From: Nissolia schottii
Taxonomy: Eukaryota > Streptophyta > Magnoliopsida > Fabales > Fabaceae
Direction: 5' to 3'
Assembly (NCBI GenBank): GCA_003254905.1
Contig: QANU01108904.1
Coordinates: forward strand, 33,625 to 97,624
DNA length: 64,000 nucleotides
Part shown: piece after piece, positions 36,457 through 48,730 of the stretch
How the letters are laid out: every line of letters starts with the position of its first letter
How positions within the stretch are numbered: position 1 is the first letter of the stretch
Made by a program: the position numbers and the translations under genes
The notes under the pieces: model-generated
The model's input: only the letters and a program-made list of their open reading frames with translations
Databases searched by the model: none
What the model was told of the DNA's origin: nothing

Positions 36457-38078
36457 TATAAGTGCCAAATTGTGGTGAATTGATAGAATATAATTGGCAC
36501 TTATCTGTTCTTAATCTATACAAAACTGTTGAAATATTTCCAATTTACACAAGTTTATATATTGGATTAGGTAGGAATTAGATAACTTAAATTGTTTTAA
36601 TTATTGCAGAAAAACAAGAAAAAATGAAAGTAAGGAAAAGCCATGCAATTGTTACAATGAACAACACAAGGAAACAAAGTTCAGAAAAGGAGAAACTGCT
36701 CAGCGAGGCCATCTTATCACCCAGTGGTTAGCATTGTATTCGCTCAGTGATTACACCTAAACCGCTGAGCGATTGTACCTGCCCAAGCCACTTGCAGCCG
36801 CCGCATTTATGAGGCCAGCTAAGAGCCAGCCGCCACAGTTAGAAAGCCGCCGGGGAATCTGTCAGAAGATCAGCCACTTGCACGTCCCCTAGAGATACCG
36901 CTCAGCGATATAGTACAGTCCGCTCAGCGAGTAATCATTACCTTGCTGAGCGATTCCAGTGTACCGCTGAGCGATGGTGCCAATCTGAGGCCTATAAATA
37001 GAGGCTTCCCTGCAGCTTTGGGGGCATCTATCCACCCATCTCCTTCCATACCACTTCATCCATTCACTCCCATTTTCCATATTTACTTAAGTTAGGTTTA
37101 GGAAGAAAGTTAGGAATTAGAGAATCCCGCAAACGGAAGTGCTGCCGAAATTGTCATCATTTGTAGATCGTGGTGGACGTGTGGAAGCAATCCACCACTC
37201 CTCTTCAATATACCGTTGCCCTAATTCCGTGTAAGCTTGTAAGCTATCTCTAATTATGGATAGCTAACTTTCTTTATTGTTGGGATTTGATGTGCTTTAT
37301 TTTTGAAATGTATCCATCTTAACTTACGCTTATGATTCTATGATGTCTTATGATTTTAATGATTGATCTCATGCTTAATGCTAGCTTTTGTTAGTACTTT
37401 GATTCTTGATTTGAGACTTGCTTGTATGGACGAAAGTTATACTAGTTAAGTTATAACCAAGTTAAGAACAATATTGCTATGCTAAGCTTGATTTTATGCT
37501 TAAAGATTGCGAACGAAAGTTACAATTATTTGAGGCTGACCTAGATCAATTCATCTAGTTCTTAGTTGTCATAACTGAAACGAAGAATTAGTCGTTTTAA
37601 CATCCGCATTAACATTAAGGTACTTTGTTAAGTTTGTGCAAGACATTTGACAACATAATAAAGGAACTCGTGTGATCTTAACATGCTTGAGAAAAGATGA
37701 TTAAGTTAAGAACTGATGGCGATAAAATCAAGAGACTCATAGGTCATATTTACTAGGTTAATGGTTGCATTGAGAAATATTGTCATTTAAATCCCAACAC
37801 CTTTCTTTACTAGCCTAAACTTAAGTCTATTATTGTTTTATACTTTACTTTATCTACAATTTGATTCGTCGCTAATTTACTCAACAAAAACCAAATCATT
37901 TCCTATAAGCTTAAAGTAACCTAATTCAAGACGATTGTTTTAAAAACAACAATCCCTGTGGATACAACTATACCCGACTATACTGCAATTGGATCCCTTG
38001 AGGATCTGAAAACTGTAAAGAAGGATATACATATTATATAAAGGAGAGTGCAAACCATTGCGAGAAAAGCATTCAACA
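36457..38078 (+). mobile_element. Solo LTR N of another family, with target duplication
   Basis: The related LTR L (47,780-47,800) reads uninterrupted across this point, which reveals the insertion. ATTGC flanks it at 36452-36456 and 38079-38083. It opens TATAAGTGCCAAATT (probably TG mutated to TA), with an inverted copy AATTGGCACTTAT about 20 bases later, and closes TTCAACA. TATA box 36993-37000. Seven GCTCAGCG or GCTGAGCG words lie just upstream of the TATA (36,685-36,975). It contains AATCCCTGTGGATAC, common in plant LTR elements. No coding sequence. Confidence 0.7.
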
Positions 38079-38749
38079 ATTGCTAGGCGTGGTAACCGCA
38101 CACCTCCAGGCATGCCCTTGCGACACCGCCTGTGGCGGGCTTCCACCTTCATTATGCCCTTGCGAATTTACTGAAGTGGGATTTTGGACCTTTGTGATGT
38201 CACGTCCTGTACTTGTACTTATAGCATTTCATCATATCATCATCTTGTCTTTCTCATAACATTTCTTCTTTTCTTTACCTTTCTGGGCACATATCATGGC
38301 ATGACTTATTCCCTAAGGTTCAATTCAATTCTCATCTTTACTCATTACGTGATAACTTCTGGTCCTCTAAAAGTACCTTAACATGATGCATGTAATGCTA
38401 ATAGATTACCTCAAATAATTATAATGCATGGAATCCTATAGTTTACATCACATGGTTCATATACTTTAATCATACACATTACTTAAATCATAACTTGTTG
38501 GACTATGTGCCCTAAGACAGCTCCCATGAGACATTCAGGGCTCAGACCGCTCAGCGAGCCCTCATGTCCGCTCAGCGGTCCCCTAAAACCACCCTAACAC
38601 CTTTTCCAAAATTCTGCTCCCAAGTGAACTTCAGGCCGCTCAGCAGGTCCTGTGGCCGCTCAGTGCCCTGAAGCTCACGTTTCAAAGCATTTTCATCCTG
38701 CTCGATCAGCGGAGTCCAGGTCCGCTCAGCGGTTCATGAGTCCGCACAG

Positions 38750-41725
38750 TGTAACATCCCACTCTTTTCTTAGTAAGAATTTCCCCGATTAATTGCTCGT
38801 AGGACCCTTGGTATAAGTGAATGCATGGAAGTCCGTAGGAATTATTCTGTTTAGTTCTGACCAATTTTGATGACATTCAAATGATTCCTACTGACCCTCA
38901 GAATTGGATGATGAGATTAAACTGACCGTTAAACGGGGTTCGGCTTACTTTCGGACGATTCCGCAGACACTAAAACAGCTTCGTTTAGCTGGTAAAATTG
39001 AGCCGAGAGCCCTAAGTCTCTGAAAACCAAACCGGTACCAGGGAAAAGTTTTAGACCCCTTAGAATAGTCCCGCGACCCCATTGGAAAGGTTGGGAAGTA
39101 ACGAAATCGTGAGCCGAATGGTGGTCGGCAGTCACCGGGGCTCAATGACGTGTTAAAGGTATCTGTGAAAAATACTCCTCCAGAGAAAAATTCACAAATA
39201 CCTTAAAACAATGATATTCCCATGAAGGCGGAATTAGAGGATCGCGGCGGTATAAACGGAATATTTTTCGGACGACCGTGCGCGACGTACTGACACTGCG
39301 AACGATAAAACACAAGCGAAACGGAACCGGGAGAAAGTCAAAATTTGGGCAGCCCACGTGAAAGAATTCAGATTGCAAGGAAAATAATTTAAAATTCAAA
39401 CACTATTCATAATGTGACACATGAATTATCATTTAAAATTAATTAATTTTTATAGAAAATGAAAAAGGGCAAAATGGTAATTATTCTAAGGGGTAAAAAG
39501 GTAATTTTTGGGACAAGAATTTTGGCTATAAATAGCCCCCATATTCAGAACTTGGAAGAAGAGAAATTCTCTTGAGAGCTAGGGGAAAATCTGTCCGTGT
39601 GCGCCGCGGTTACTCTGCAGAAACTCCGCCGGAAAGCGTGGATCGTGTCCGAAGCTTGGAGGACGACTCTCCCACCTGCCCTTCACCACCGAACAGCCTC
39701 GTAAGAAGTGGGTAACTCTAGTTTACTCACCTCTTTGGTGGATTGTTACTGGTTATGCGTTTATGTGTGTGTATGTCTTTATGTTTTTATATATTCTAGA
39801 ACTCATGCTAGGATTTAGGAGTGATTCTGAAGGGTCTTGTGACCTGGACTAGCTAGGATTTTAATGGTTATATGTGTGAGAACCTCAAGGAGTGTCCATG
39901 GGAAAAGAGGAAAAGAAAGGGAAGAAAACCATGCATTCTGTTTCAGATTCGCCCAGGTACCACTGAGCGGCCCCAGGCGCCGTTGAGCGAAATGCATAAA
40001 AAAGCAAGTTTTTAAACGTGAACTCCAGGGCGCTGAGCGGCCAGAGGATCCGCTGAGTGGCCTAGAGTTCATTGAATATAAGGAGGGAAAGATATTTTTG
40101 GAGGATAAGGATGGAAAGATATTTTTGAAACCAAGCCCATCCCGCTGAGCGAGATGAGTCACCGCTGAGCGATACAGCTTTGATCACTGAGCGATGCGGC
40201 TCTGATCCCTGAGCGGATTAAGCTCATACCACTGAGCTAACAAGAGGTTCCGCTGAGCGACCTGAGACTTGAACGTCTCATGGAAGCTGTCTTGAGGCAC
40301 GTAATCCAACAAGCTATGATTAAAGTGATGTGTATGATTAAAGTGTATGAGCTATGTGATGTAATATGTTAGTATTTCATGCAGCATAACTATTTAATAT
40401 AATATGTTAGCATTCCATGCATCAGGATAAGGAAATTTTAGCGGATTACAAGTAATTATGTAATAAGTAAAGATTATGAATTGAACCATAGGGAACAAGC
40501 CACGTCATGATACAGGTACTGAAGAGAAACAAATGATGAAATGCTGTACAGAAAGAAATACAGAAATGTTATGAGAAAAAGATTGAAAGGCCGTGAAGTC
40601 ACAAAGGTCCAAACAACGATCCCACTTCAGTAGGTCAGAGGGGCATACTGAAGGTGGAAGCCCGCCACAAGTGGTGTCGAAATGGCATACCTAGAGGTGT
40701 GCGGTTACCACGCCTAGCACTGTCGCAAAGAGGGCATGCTACAGTGGGGGTACAACATCCGCCCACTTCTGAGGCATCGAAAGAGGGCACACGGAAGGTG
40801 GAAGCCCACCGCAGGAAGGTCGAAAGAAGGCCTACCTGGGGGCAAGGTTATTCCGTCATAGCACTGTCGAAAGAGGGCAATGCTATGGTGGGGATAACAT
40901 ATATTCCAAAAACCATGTTCAATCTGATATGCCTGAATATATGTAATGTATGTATCTGATATTCTGTAATTACCGTCACGAGGACGCTCCAGACGGCTAT
41001 GTATGTATACATAATGTTTATAAGCACGAGAACTTAGTAAGGAAGATTAGATCCCCTATCACTTAGTAACGTCGATAAAGCCGTTCAGAACTGTAGGCCA
41101 GATAATAATCAGTAGGATGTTTAGTATGTATGCACACTTTGAAATCTCTGAGCGGCCTAAAGTCCGACCTAATATAACGCGAGATACAGGAGCTAGGGTT
41201 ATTTCCACTAAGAACCTACCATTCTCACTCCCACTGCCTTATGACTTCAGGGACTTATGATGATTCGTATTACGAGGATGCCGACGAACCGCCCGAGGAC
41301 CTATGAGCGATCGTGACGGGACAGGGACCTAGAGCCAGCTGGATGCCAGTATTTTTACCAATGGCAACTGGTAAGTGTTACAGTAGCCCTTGTATTTTGC
41401 GAGCATGTAATGTATATGACAGACATGTGGTTTGTGTATTATTTACTGTAATTATAACTTGTGACTTTGTATGATGGACCAAAATGAATGTATAGTTTAT
41501 GCTTCGCTATTATCCTAACTGTTTGTATTAACTGTTCTTTCTGACGTATGGCTCCTATTTTTATGCAATAATTAATATGATGGAAAAGTTTAAAATTGGT
41601 CCCTATTTTTATAAACCACTATTTTCTCAAAGTAATAATGGACTATAAGTATTCCTACTAGGTAGTAAACAACCTAGTGAGCTTTGCATACGACTTAAGC
41701 ATATGCAGTTAGCTAGGGTGTTTCA
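38750..41725 (+). mobile_element. Solo LTR M
   Basis: Opens TGTAACATCCCAC and closes GGGTGTTTCA. It is flanked by CACAG (38745-38749) and CTCAG (41726-41730), 4 of 5 matching. It is opposite in orientation to its host LTR but the same subfamily, as judged by the first ~250 bp (compare the minus strand from 42965). TATA at 39527-39534 in TGGCTATAAATAGCC. It carries a GCTGAGCG array (39,955-40,265), a hairpin array (40,640-40,905) and a short acidic frame ending in YYEDADEPPEDL (about 41,250-41,305). Confidence 0.85.
40640..40905 (+). repeat. Hairpin array with TCGAAAGAGGGC loop
   Basis: Repeated units carry TCGAAAGAGGGC (or CGCAAAGAGGGC, TCGAAAGAAGGC) between short inverted arms. Examples are TAGCA...TGCTA twice, CCACTTC...GAAGGTGG once and CAGG...CCTG once. 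The equivalent units in the 3' LTR of E and in LTR L are inverted and carry GTTGACA or TTCGACA versions. Confidence 0.6.
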
Positions 41726-42965
41726 CTCAGCGGCTCATGAGGCCGCTCAGCGTCACTTGGACGAAACTGAAACCTGCACCTTTGTTTTTCTTGCTTTCTT
41801 TTCCTCCATTCTCATGGCCACTCCTTGAGGTTTTTACACATATTCCAACCTTCATAAAACTAACTAATCCTGGTCACAAGACCCTTCAGAATCCTCATAA
41901 ACTCTTAGCACAAATTCTGACATACATAGACAAACATACATAAAAGCATACACACACACATAAACACATCCAACTACCAAGGAGGTGAGTAAACTAAAGT
42001 TACCCACTTCTTGGGGGGGCTGTTCGGTGGTGGAAGAGACATGGGGGAGCCGTCCTCCTAGCCTTGGGCACGATCCATGCTTTCCAGCGGAGTTTCTGCA
42101 GCGTAACCGCGGCGCACACGGGCAGAGTTTTCTCTAGTTCTAGAGAGAATTTTCTCTTGAAAATTTCTGCATATGGGGTGGCTATTTATAGCCAAAATCC
42201 TGCCCCTAAAAATTACCTTTTTACCCTTATGCATATTTACAATTTTGCCATTTTCTATTTTCTTTAAAAATTAATTAATTTAAAAGATAATACAAGTGTC
42301 ACATCAATGAATAGTGTTTGAATTTTAAATTATTTTCCTTGAAATCTGATTTGAATCATGTGGGGTATGGCAGATTTTGTGTCTCCGGTCTCGTTTCGCT
42401 CGTGTTTTATCGCTCGTAGTGTAGGTGCGTCGCGCTCGGTCGTCCGCAAAATATTCCGCTTATACCGTCGCGATCCTCTAATTTCCCTCGTCATGGGAAT
42501 ATTATTGCTTTAAGGCATTTGTGAATTTTTCTCCGGAGGAGTATTTTTCACAGATACCTTTGACAAGTCGTTGAGCCCTGGTGACTACAGACCACCATTC
42601 GGCTCGCGGTTTCGTTACTTCTCAACCTTCCCAATAGGGTCGCGGGACCATTCTAAGGTGTCTGAAACTCTTCCCTGGTACCGGTTGGGTTTCCAGATAC
42701 TTGGGGCTCTCTGCTCAATTTTACAGGTTAAACAGAGCTGTTTTAGTGTCTGCGGAATCGTCCGAAACTAAGCCGAACTCCGTTTAACAGTCAGTTTAAT
42801 CTCATCATCCAATTCTGAGGGTTAGTAGGAATCATTTGAGGGTCATCAAAATTGGTCAAAACCAAATAGAATAATTCCTAAAAACTTCCCCACATTTACT
42901 CATACCAAGGGTTCTATCAACAGTTATTTGGGAAATTTCTACTAAGAAAGGAGCGAGATGTTACA

Positions 42966-42979
42966 TTCCACCCCCTTAG
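42966..42979 (-). other. Polypurine tract of element E
   Basis: On minus the bases read CTAAGGGGGTGGAA directly before the LTR start TGTAACATC, the normal site for plus-strand priming. Confidence 0.85.
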
Positions 42980-45900
42980 AAAAATTTCGTCCTCGAAATT
43001 TAAATGTGAGGATAGTTCATACCTTTCAAACAACTATGGATAGGCTCTCTTCATGTTAGCTTCTAGCTCTCATGTCTGCTCTTCTAATTCCCCGTTTGCT
43101 CATACTACTTGTACCATAGGAATCTCCTGGTTTCGCGTCTTGCGAGTCTTGTGATCAATGATTCGTTGAGGTGTGAGTGATAAGGATAAATCTTCTCTTA
43201 ACTGTATCTGTTCTGACTGTAGCACGTGATCGGGGGACGCATAATACTTGCGTAGTTGGGAGACATGAAAGACATTGTGGATGTTGGCTAAATTCGGCGA
43301 AAGAGCTATCTGATATGCCATGGGTCCAATGCGTTCCAAGATCTGGAAAGGTCCAATAAACCATGGGCTCAGCTTCCTGATCTTCAAAGACCTTCCAATT
43401 CCTGTTGTCGGATTAACCTTTAGGAAGACATGATCTCCCTCTTGGAACTCGAGTAGTCTTCTCTGGTTATCTGTATAGCTCTTCTGTCGACTCTGAGCTG
43501 TGAGCATTGTCTGTCGTACCAGCTTCATCAATTCTTCTGCTTCCTGGGTCTCTTCAGGATCTAGTTCGTGATACTGCCTGCCATCATTCCAACAGAGTGG
43601 TGACTGGCACTTCCGGCCGTATAGAGCTTCAAATGGAGCCATGCCTATGCTGGCTTGGTAACTGTTATTATAGGCAAACTCTATGAGCGGTAGCATCTCC
43701 TCTCAATTTCCCGGCGTATCCAGGGCATAGGCTCTTAGCATATCCTCTACAGTCTGAATAGTTCGCTCTGACTGGCCATCCGTCTGAGGGTGATAGGCAG
43801 AACTTAAGTGCAACTAAGACCCGTACGCCTTCTGAAAGGCAATCCAGAATCTGGAAGTAAACCTGGGATCTCTGTCCGAGATGATGGAAGATGGTACTCT
43901 ATGCAACCTTACCACCTCCTTAACATATAATTGCACGTGCTTCTCCAATAGGTAAGTCATTTTGATGGGGATAAAGTGAGCAGCCTTAGTCAATCTGTCC
44001 ACAATTACCTAGCTGGCATCCACTCCCGTCCGAGTACTTGGTAATCCCGAGACAAAATCCATTGCTATAGCATCCCACTTCCATTATGGAATCTCTAGAG
44101 GATTTAGCAACCCAGGCGATTTCTGGTGCTCGATCTTCACTCTCTGACAAACCAAGCACTTCTGTACCCAGTCTTCGACATCCCTCTTCAATCCTGGCCA
44201 CCAAAACATCTGCTTGAGATCGTGGTACATTTTGGTTGTTCCTGGGTGCATCGTGAAATGGTTTTTGTGTGCTTCTTGTAGGATATCTTCTCTTAAGCTG
44301 CCTTCCTTGGGCACGCAAATGCGTTCGTCGAAACGCAAAACTCCATCATCTCCAGTCGTCACCTCTTTAAGCTTCCCCTCCTCTACGGCCTTGTGGAACT
44401 TACACCAAGTGTCTTCCTGACAGTTCTTCTGAGCTTCTTCAACCCTGTACTTGAAGTCACTACTGACTTGTAGGGGATACAACGTCAATCGGTTGTGTTG
44501 GCACGTAACAATCAGGTTGAGGTGACGAAATTCCTCTATCAGCTTTGATTCCTGCACCATCATCTGTGACATCTACAATGACCTGTGGCTCAAGGCATCC
44601 GCTACTACATTAGCCTTCCCAGGGTGATAGTTAAGGTTGAAGTCGTAATCCTTAAGAAATTCAGTCCACCTCCTTTGGCGCATGTTCAGTTCTTTCTGGT
44701 CAAACAGGTATTTCAAGCTTTTGTGATCTGAGTATACCTCAAACCGAACTCCATACAGGTAATGCCTCCATATCTTAAGTGCAAAAACTACCGCAGCCAA
44801 CTCTAGATCATGCGCAGGGTAGTTTACTTCATGCTGCTTCAGCTGCCTAGAGGCATAGGCTATCACCTGGCGTTGTTACATCAAAACACATCCTAGTCCT
44901 ACACCTGACTCATCACAATATACCTCAAAAGGTTCCTAGGGGTCAGGAAACACTAGTACCGGAGCGGTGGTCAGCTTCTCCTTTAGCTTGCCAAAACTTT
45001 TTTCACAGTCTGCGGACCAAACCATCTTCGCTCCCTTTCTAGTCAGCTTCGTCAACGGCAAAGCGATCTGTGAGAATACTTGAATAAACCTTTAGTAATA
45101 CCCGGCAAAGCCTAGAAAGCTCCGTAACTCTGTAACTGAAGTGGGTCTCTCCCACGTTTTAACTGCTTAAACCTTACTGGGATCTACCGCCACTCCCTGG
45201 TCTGAGATCACATGGCTGAGAAACTGCACCTCTCTGGTCCAAAACTCACACTTAGAGAGTTTGGCGTACAACTTCTTGTCCCTTAAGATATCCAAGATTA
45301 TCTGCAGGTGTCTAGTGTGCTCCTCTTCACTCTTCGAGTACACTAGAATATCGTTGATAAAGACAATGACACAGTTATCTAGATATGCATGAAAGATTCT
45401 ATGCATGTAATCCATGACGATTGCGGGAGCGTTCGTCAATCCAAACAACATTACTGTGAACTCGTAATGGCCCTAACGGGATATGAACGCTGTCTTAGCT
45501 ATATCCTTTTCCCATACCCTAATTTGGTGGTAGCCAGACCGTAAATGAATCCTTGAGAAGATCTTCGCGTCCTTCAGGTGGTCCAGAAGATCGTCAATTC
45601 TGGGTAGCGGGTACTTGTTCTTGATCGTCACCTTGTTCAGCTGTCTGTAATCGACACACATCCTCATGGTGCCGTCCTTTTTCTTTACAAATAATACTGG
45701 TGCTCCCCACAGTGATGCACTTGGTCGGATAAATCGCTTCCCCATTAACTCCTCCAACTACTTTTTCAGCTCCTGCAGTTCTAACGGGGACATATGGTAC
45801 GGTGCAATAAAAATAGGTCCAGCGCCTGGCACCAGATCAATTGAAAGTTGTACCTCCCGTTGTGGCGGGAACTCTGGAATGTCATCAGGGAAAACATTCG

Positions 45901-46482
45901 GATAGTCGCGAACTACGAAAATATTCCCGACTTCCAGCCTTGCAACTTCTACTTCTAACGATGCCAATAAGACATACCCTTGATCTCCTAGCTGACAACA
46001 GTAGAGAGTCAGTAACTTCTCCTCTAGGGCTGTAAGGCTGACGACAGTAGGGAAAAAGTTACCAGTTTCCTGGCACAGTCAAGAACAACCTGGATGGCAT
46101 TCAACTAATCCATCCCTAGTATCATATCTAGTCCGACTAGGGGAAGACAGATTTTGTCAGCCAAGAACGTTCTTTCTTGCAGTTGAAAAGGACACCGTAG
46201 ACACACCCGACATGTCTTAAGCGGTGGCACAGTGTGTGTGGAGATAGCAAGCGTGTACGGTAGACTCGTAGGAGATAAATTCAGCTCCTCTACACTATCG
46301 TAGGATATAAAGGAGTGTGACGCCCCTGAATCATACAACACAACCAAAGTTTTCCCGTTGAGTACGCACTTACCCAAAATTAGACCTTCCCTGTCTTGAG
46401 CTTCTTCCGCTGCCATGGTAAATACTCGCCCTTGGCGTTGGGGCGTTTGTGGATCTGTTGTACAGTCCTTGACAAAGTGACT
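42980..46482 (-). pseudogene. Element E gag end, protease and pol, many stops
   Basis: Reading on minus from 46482: the end of a gag zinc knuckle (HFVKDC), then protease with YDSGASHSF (about 46,320). Reverse transcriptase follows with [19 protein letters not shown] and [10 protein letters not shown] (one residue away from the usual F-x-DD) around 45,650-45,350. RNase H has [11 protein letters not shown] (about 44,710). The integrase zinc region is HKNHFTMHPG, its core has SDRDPRFTSRFW and YHPQTDGQ, and the C-terminal part is GDHVFLKV and FHVSQLRKYY, followed by a chromodomain-like tail (43,000-43,120). More than a dozen in-frame stops interrupt the frame. Where F or the family consensus shows the original residue, nearly all are Gln, Arg or Trp codons hit by C:G to T:A change; one at a Tyr position (about 45,470) is not. 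Upstream gag and the 5' LTR are displaced beyond the window by LTR L and element F. Confidence 0.9.
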
Positions 46483-48730
46483 TGAAACACCCTAGCTAAC
46501 TGCCTACGCCTAGGTCGTACGTAAAGCTCACTAGGTTGTTTACTACCTGGTGGGAATACTTATAGTCCAGTATTACATTTTGGAAAATAGTCATTTAGGA
46601 AAATAGGGACCGATTTTAAACTTTTCCATCATAGCAATTATTTCATAAAAATAGGAGCCATATGTCAGAAAGAACAATTATATCAAGCGGTAAAGCCCTT
46701 AGGCTTAGCGAATAACAGTCGAGTAATAATAAAGCATACTGTACATTCATTTTGGTCCATCACAACGTCACATAGGTATAATTACAATAAATAATGTACA
46801 GACTACATGTTCATCATATACAATACATAGTCTCAAAATACAAGGGCTACTGCAACACTGCTCAGTACGCCCCTAACAAAATCCTAGTTCTGGCTGGCTC
46901 TGGTGTCCCTGGCTGGTCTGGACCGCCTCATAGCTCCTTGGTCGGTTCGGCCGCATCCTCTTAGTAAGACTCGTCATGTGTCCCTGGAGTCATAAGGTAG
47001 GGGGTGAGAACGGTAGGTTCTCAGTGGAAAACTGTAGCTCTGAGATCTCGTGATTCATTTAGTCATACTCCAGGCCGTTCAGGTGTTTCTAAGTGAACAT
47101 GCATACTAACATCCCTACTGATTATTATCTGTCCTAAAGTCCTGAATAGCTTTATCTATGTTACTAAGTGATAGGGGAACTACTCTTGCTTACTAAGTCC
47201 TCGTGCTTGTTACTTTCCTTCGCATATTTACATAGCCGTCTTGAGTGTTCTCTTAATTACATGATTTACTTATCTTCTTACATACTTGCTTACATACATT
47301 ACATACATACATTCATTCAAACATCACATACTATACTTCTTTCTTTCTTTCTTTGATACTTTACTTTTACTTTTCTCTTTCTTTATTTTCCTCTAGCTTT
47401 ACTTTTCTTGAGCCCTTCTACTCTTGTAGTCGTGGCCTCGACTACAACCTACTCGCGTTCATTATCGTTGACGATCCGGCAGCGCTCTAACCGGTGTGGT
47501 AGGTAATCACGTAAAGCTCATAGGAGGAATGCATCGATCAACAATATGAACAACCACCAACTGTTGGATGGCGAGGGGCCGGCCCTGGCGACGCGACCGA
47601 GCATGGTACTCAATATCCCCATCACAGTATGTCCTCTGTTGACAGTATTTGATGGGATACCCGCACACCCACAGGTAGGTCCTCTCTTTAACCTACCTGT
47701 GGTGGGCTTCCACCTTCCGCGTGCCCTCTCTTAACAACTCGGAAGTGGGCTGGTATTGTACCCCCACCTTAGCATGTCCTCTGTTGACATTGCTAGGTGT
47801 GGTAACCGCACACCTCCAGGTATGCCCTTGCGACACCACCTGTGGCGGGCTTCCACCTTCAGTATGCCCTTGCGACCCTACTGAAGTGGGATCGTTATTG
47901 GACTTGTGTGACGTCACGTCCGGTACCTGTTCTCATAGCATTACATTCTGTCATCATCTTTTATTTCTCATAACATTTCGTCTCTCTTTCCTTTCTTTGC
48001 ACATATCATGTCATGACTTGTTCCCTAAGGTTCATTTCCATTATAATCTTTACTCGTTACTTGATTAATCTCTAATCGTCTAAGAATACCTTAACATGAT
48101 GCATGGCATGCTAACATATGACCTTAATAATTATGATGCATGAAATTCTACCTCTTACATCACATAGCTCATACACTTTAATCATACACGTCACTTTAAT
48201 CATAGCTTGTTGGATTATGTGCCTCAAGACAACTTCCATGAGACATTCAAGTCTCAGGCCGCTCAGCGGAACCTCTTATTCGCTCAGCAGTCTGAGCTCA
48301 TCTCGCTCAGTGACAGGAGCCGCTTTGCTCAGCGGTAAAAGCCTCATCTCTGAGCGGTAACTCATTTCGCTCAGCGGGCTGAAGCCCGGTTTCTAAAAAT
48401 ATCTTTCCATCCTTATCCTTCAAAAATATCTTTCCATCCTTATCTTCAGTGAACTTCAGGCCGCTCAGCGAAACCCTGGGTTCGCTCAGCGCCCTGGAGT
48501 TCACGTGTTTAAAAATATTTTCCCTCTGTACTTCGCTCAGCGGCGTCAAGGGCCGCTCAGCGGTACCTGGCAAAACTGAAACAGATTTTTTTGTTTTCTT
48601 TACTTCCTCTTCCTCTTTTCTCATGGACACTCCTTGAGGTTCTCACACATATTCCAACCATAAAAATCCTATCTAGTCCAGGTCACAGGACCCTTCAGAA
48701 TCATCTTCCTAATTCTAGCCAAGGTTCTAA
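46483..48730 (-). repeat. LTR L, 3' part, inserted in gag of E
   Basis: On minus it closes GCTAGGGTGTTTCA at 46483, directly against the gag zinc-knuckle codons of E and with no primer site, so it is an insertion rather than the 5' LTR of E. It resembles the E LTR with moderate divergence. It contains GCTCAGCG words (48,255-48,565) and hairpin units (47,575-47,890). Element F breaks it at 48731. Bases 46478-46482 (TGACT) should be its target duplication; the partner is outside the window. Confidence 0.75.

Larger units (their letters stand above)
35144..42965 (-). repeat. 3' LTR of element E, split by solo LTRs M and N
   Basis: On minus it opens TGTAACATCTCG at 42965, immediately after the polypurine tract of E, and closes TAGGGCATTTCA at 35144. 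Removing insertions N (36457-38078) and M (38750-41725) leaves about 3.2 kb. TATA (TATTTATA on plus) at 42184-42191 sits in GGCTATTTATAGCC. It holds CCGCTCAGCG words (38,545-38,748 and 41,726-41,760) and the TTTCGACA/GTGGGC hairpin units (36,220-36,450 and 38,085-38,175). Confidence 0.85.

Noticed and set aside
46483..46560. LTR next to gag of element E taken as the 5' LTR of E
   Set aside because: No primer site follows it, it interrupts the zinc-knuckle codons directly, and it is visibly diverged from the 3' LTR of E. It fits an independent insertion.
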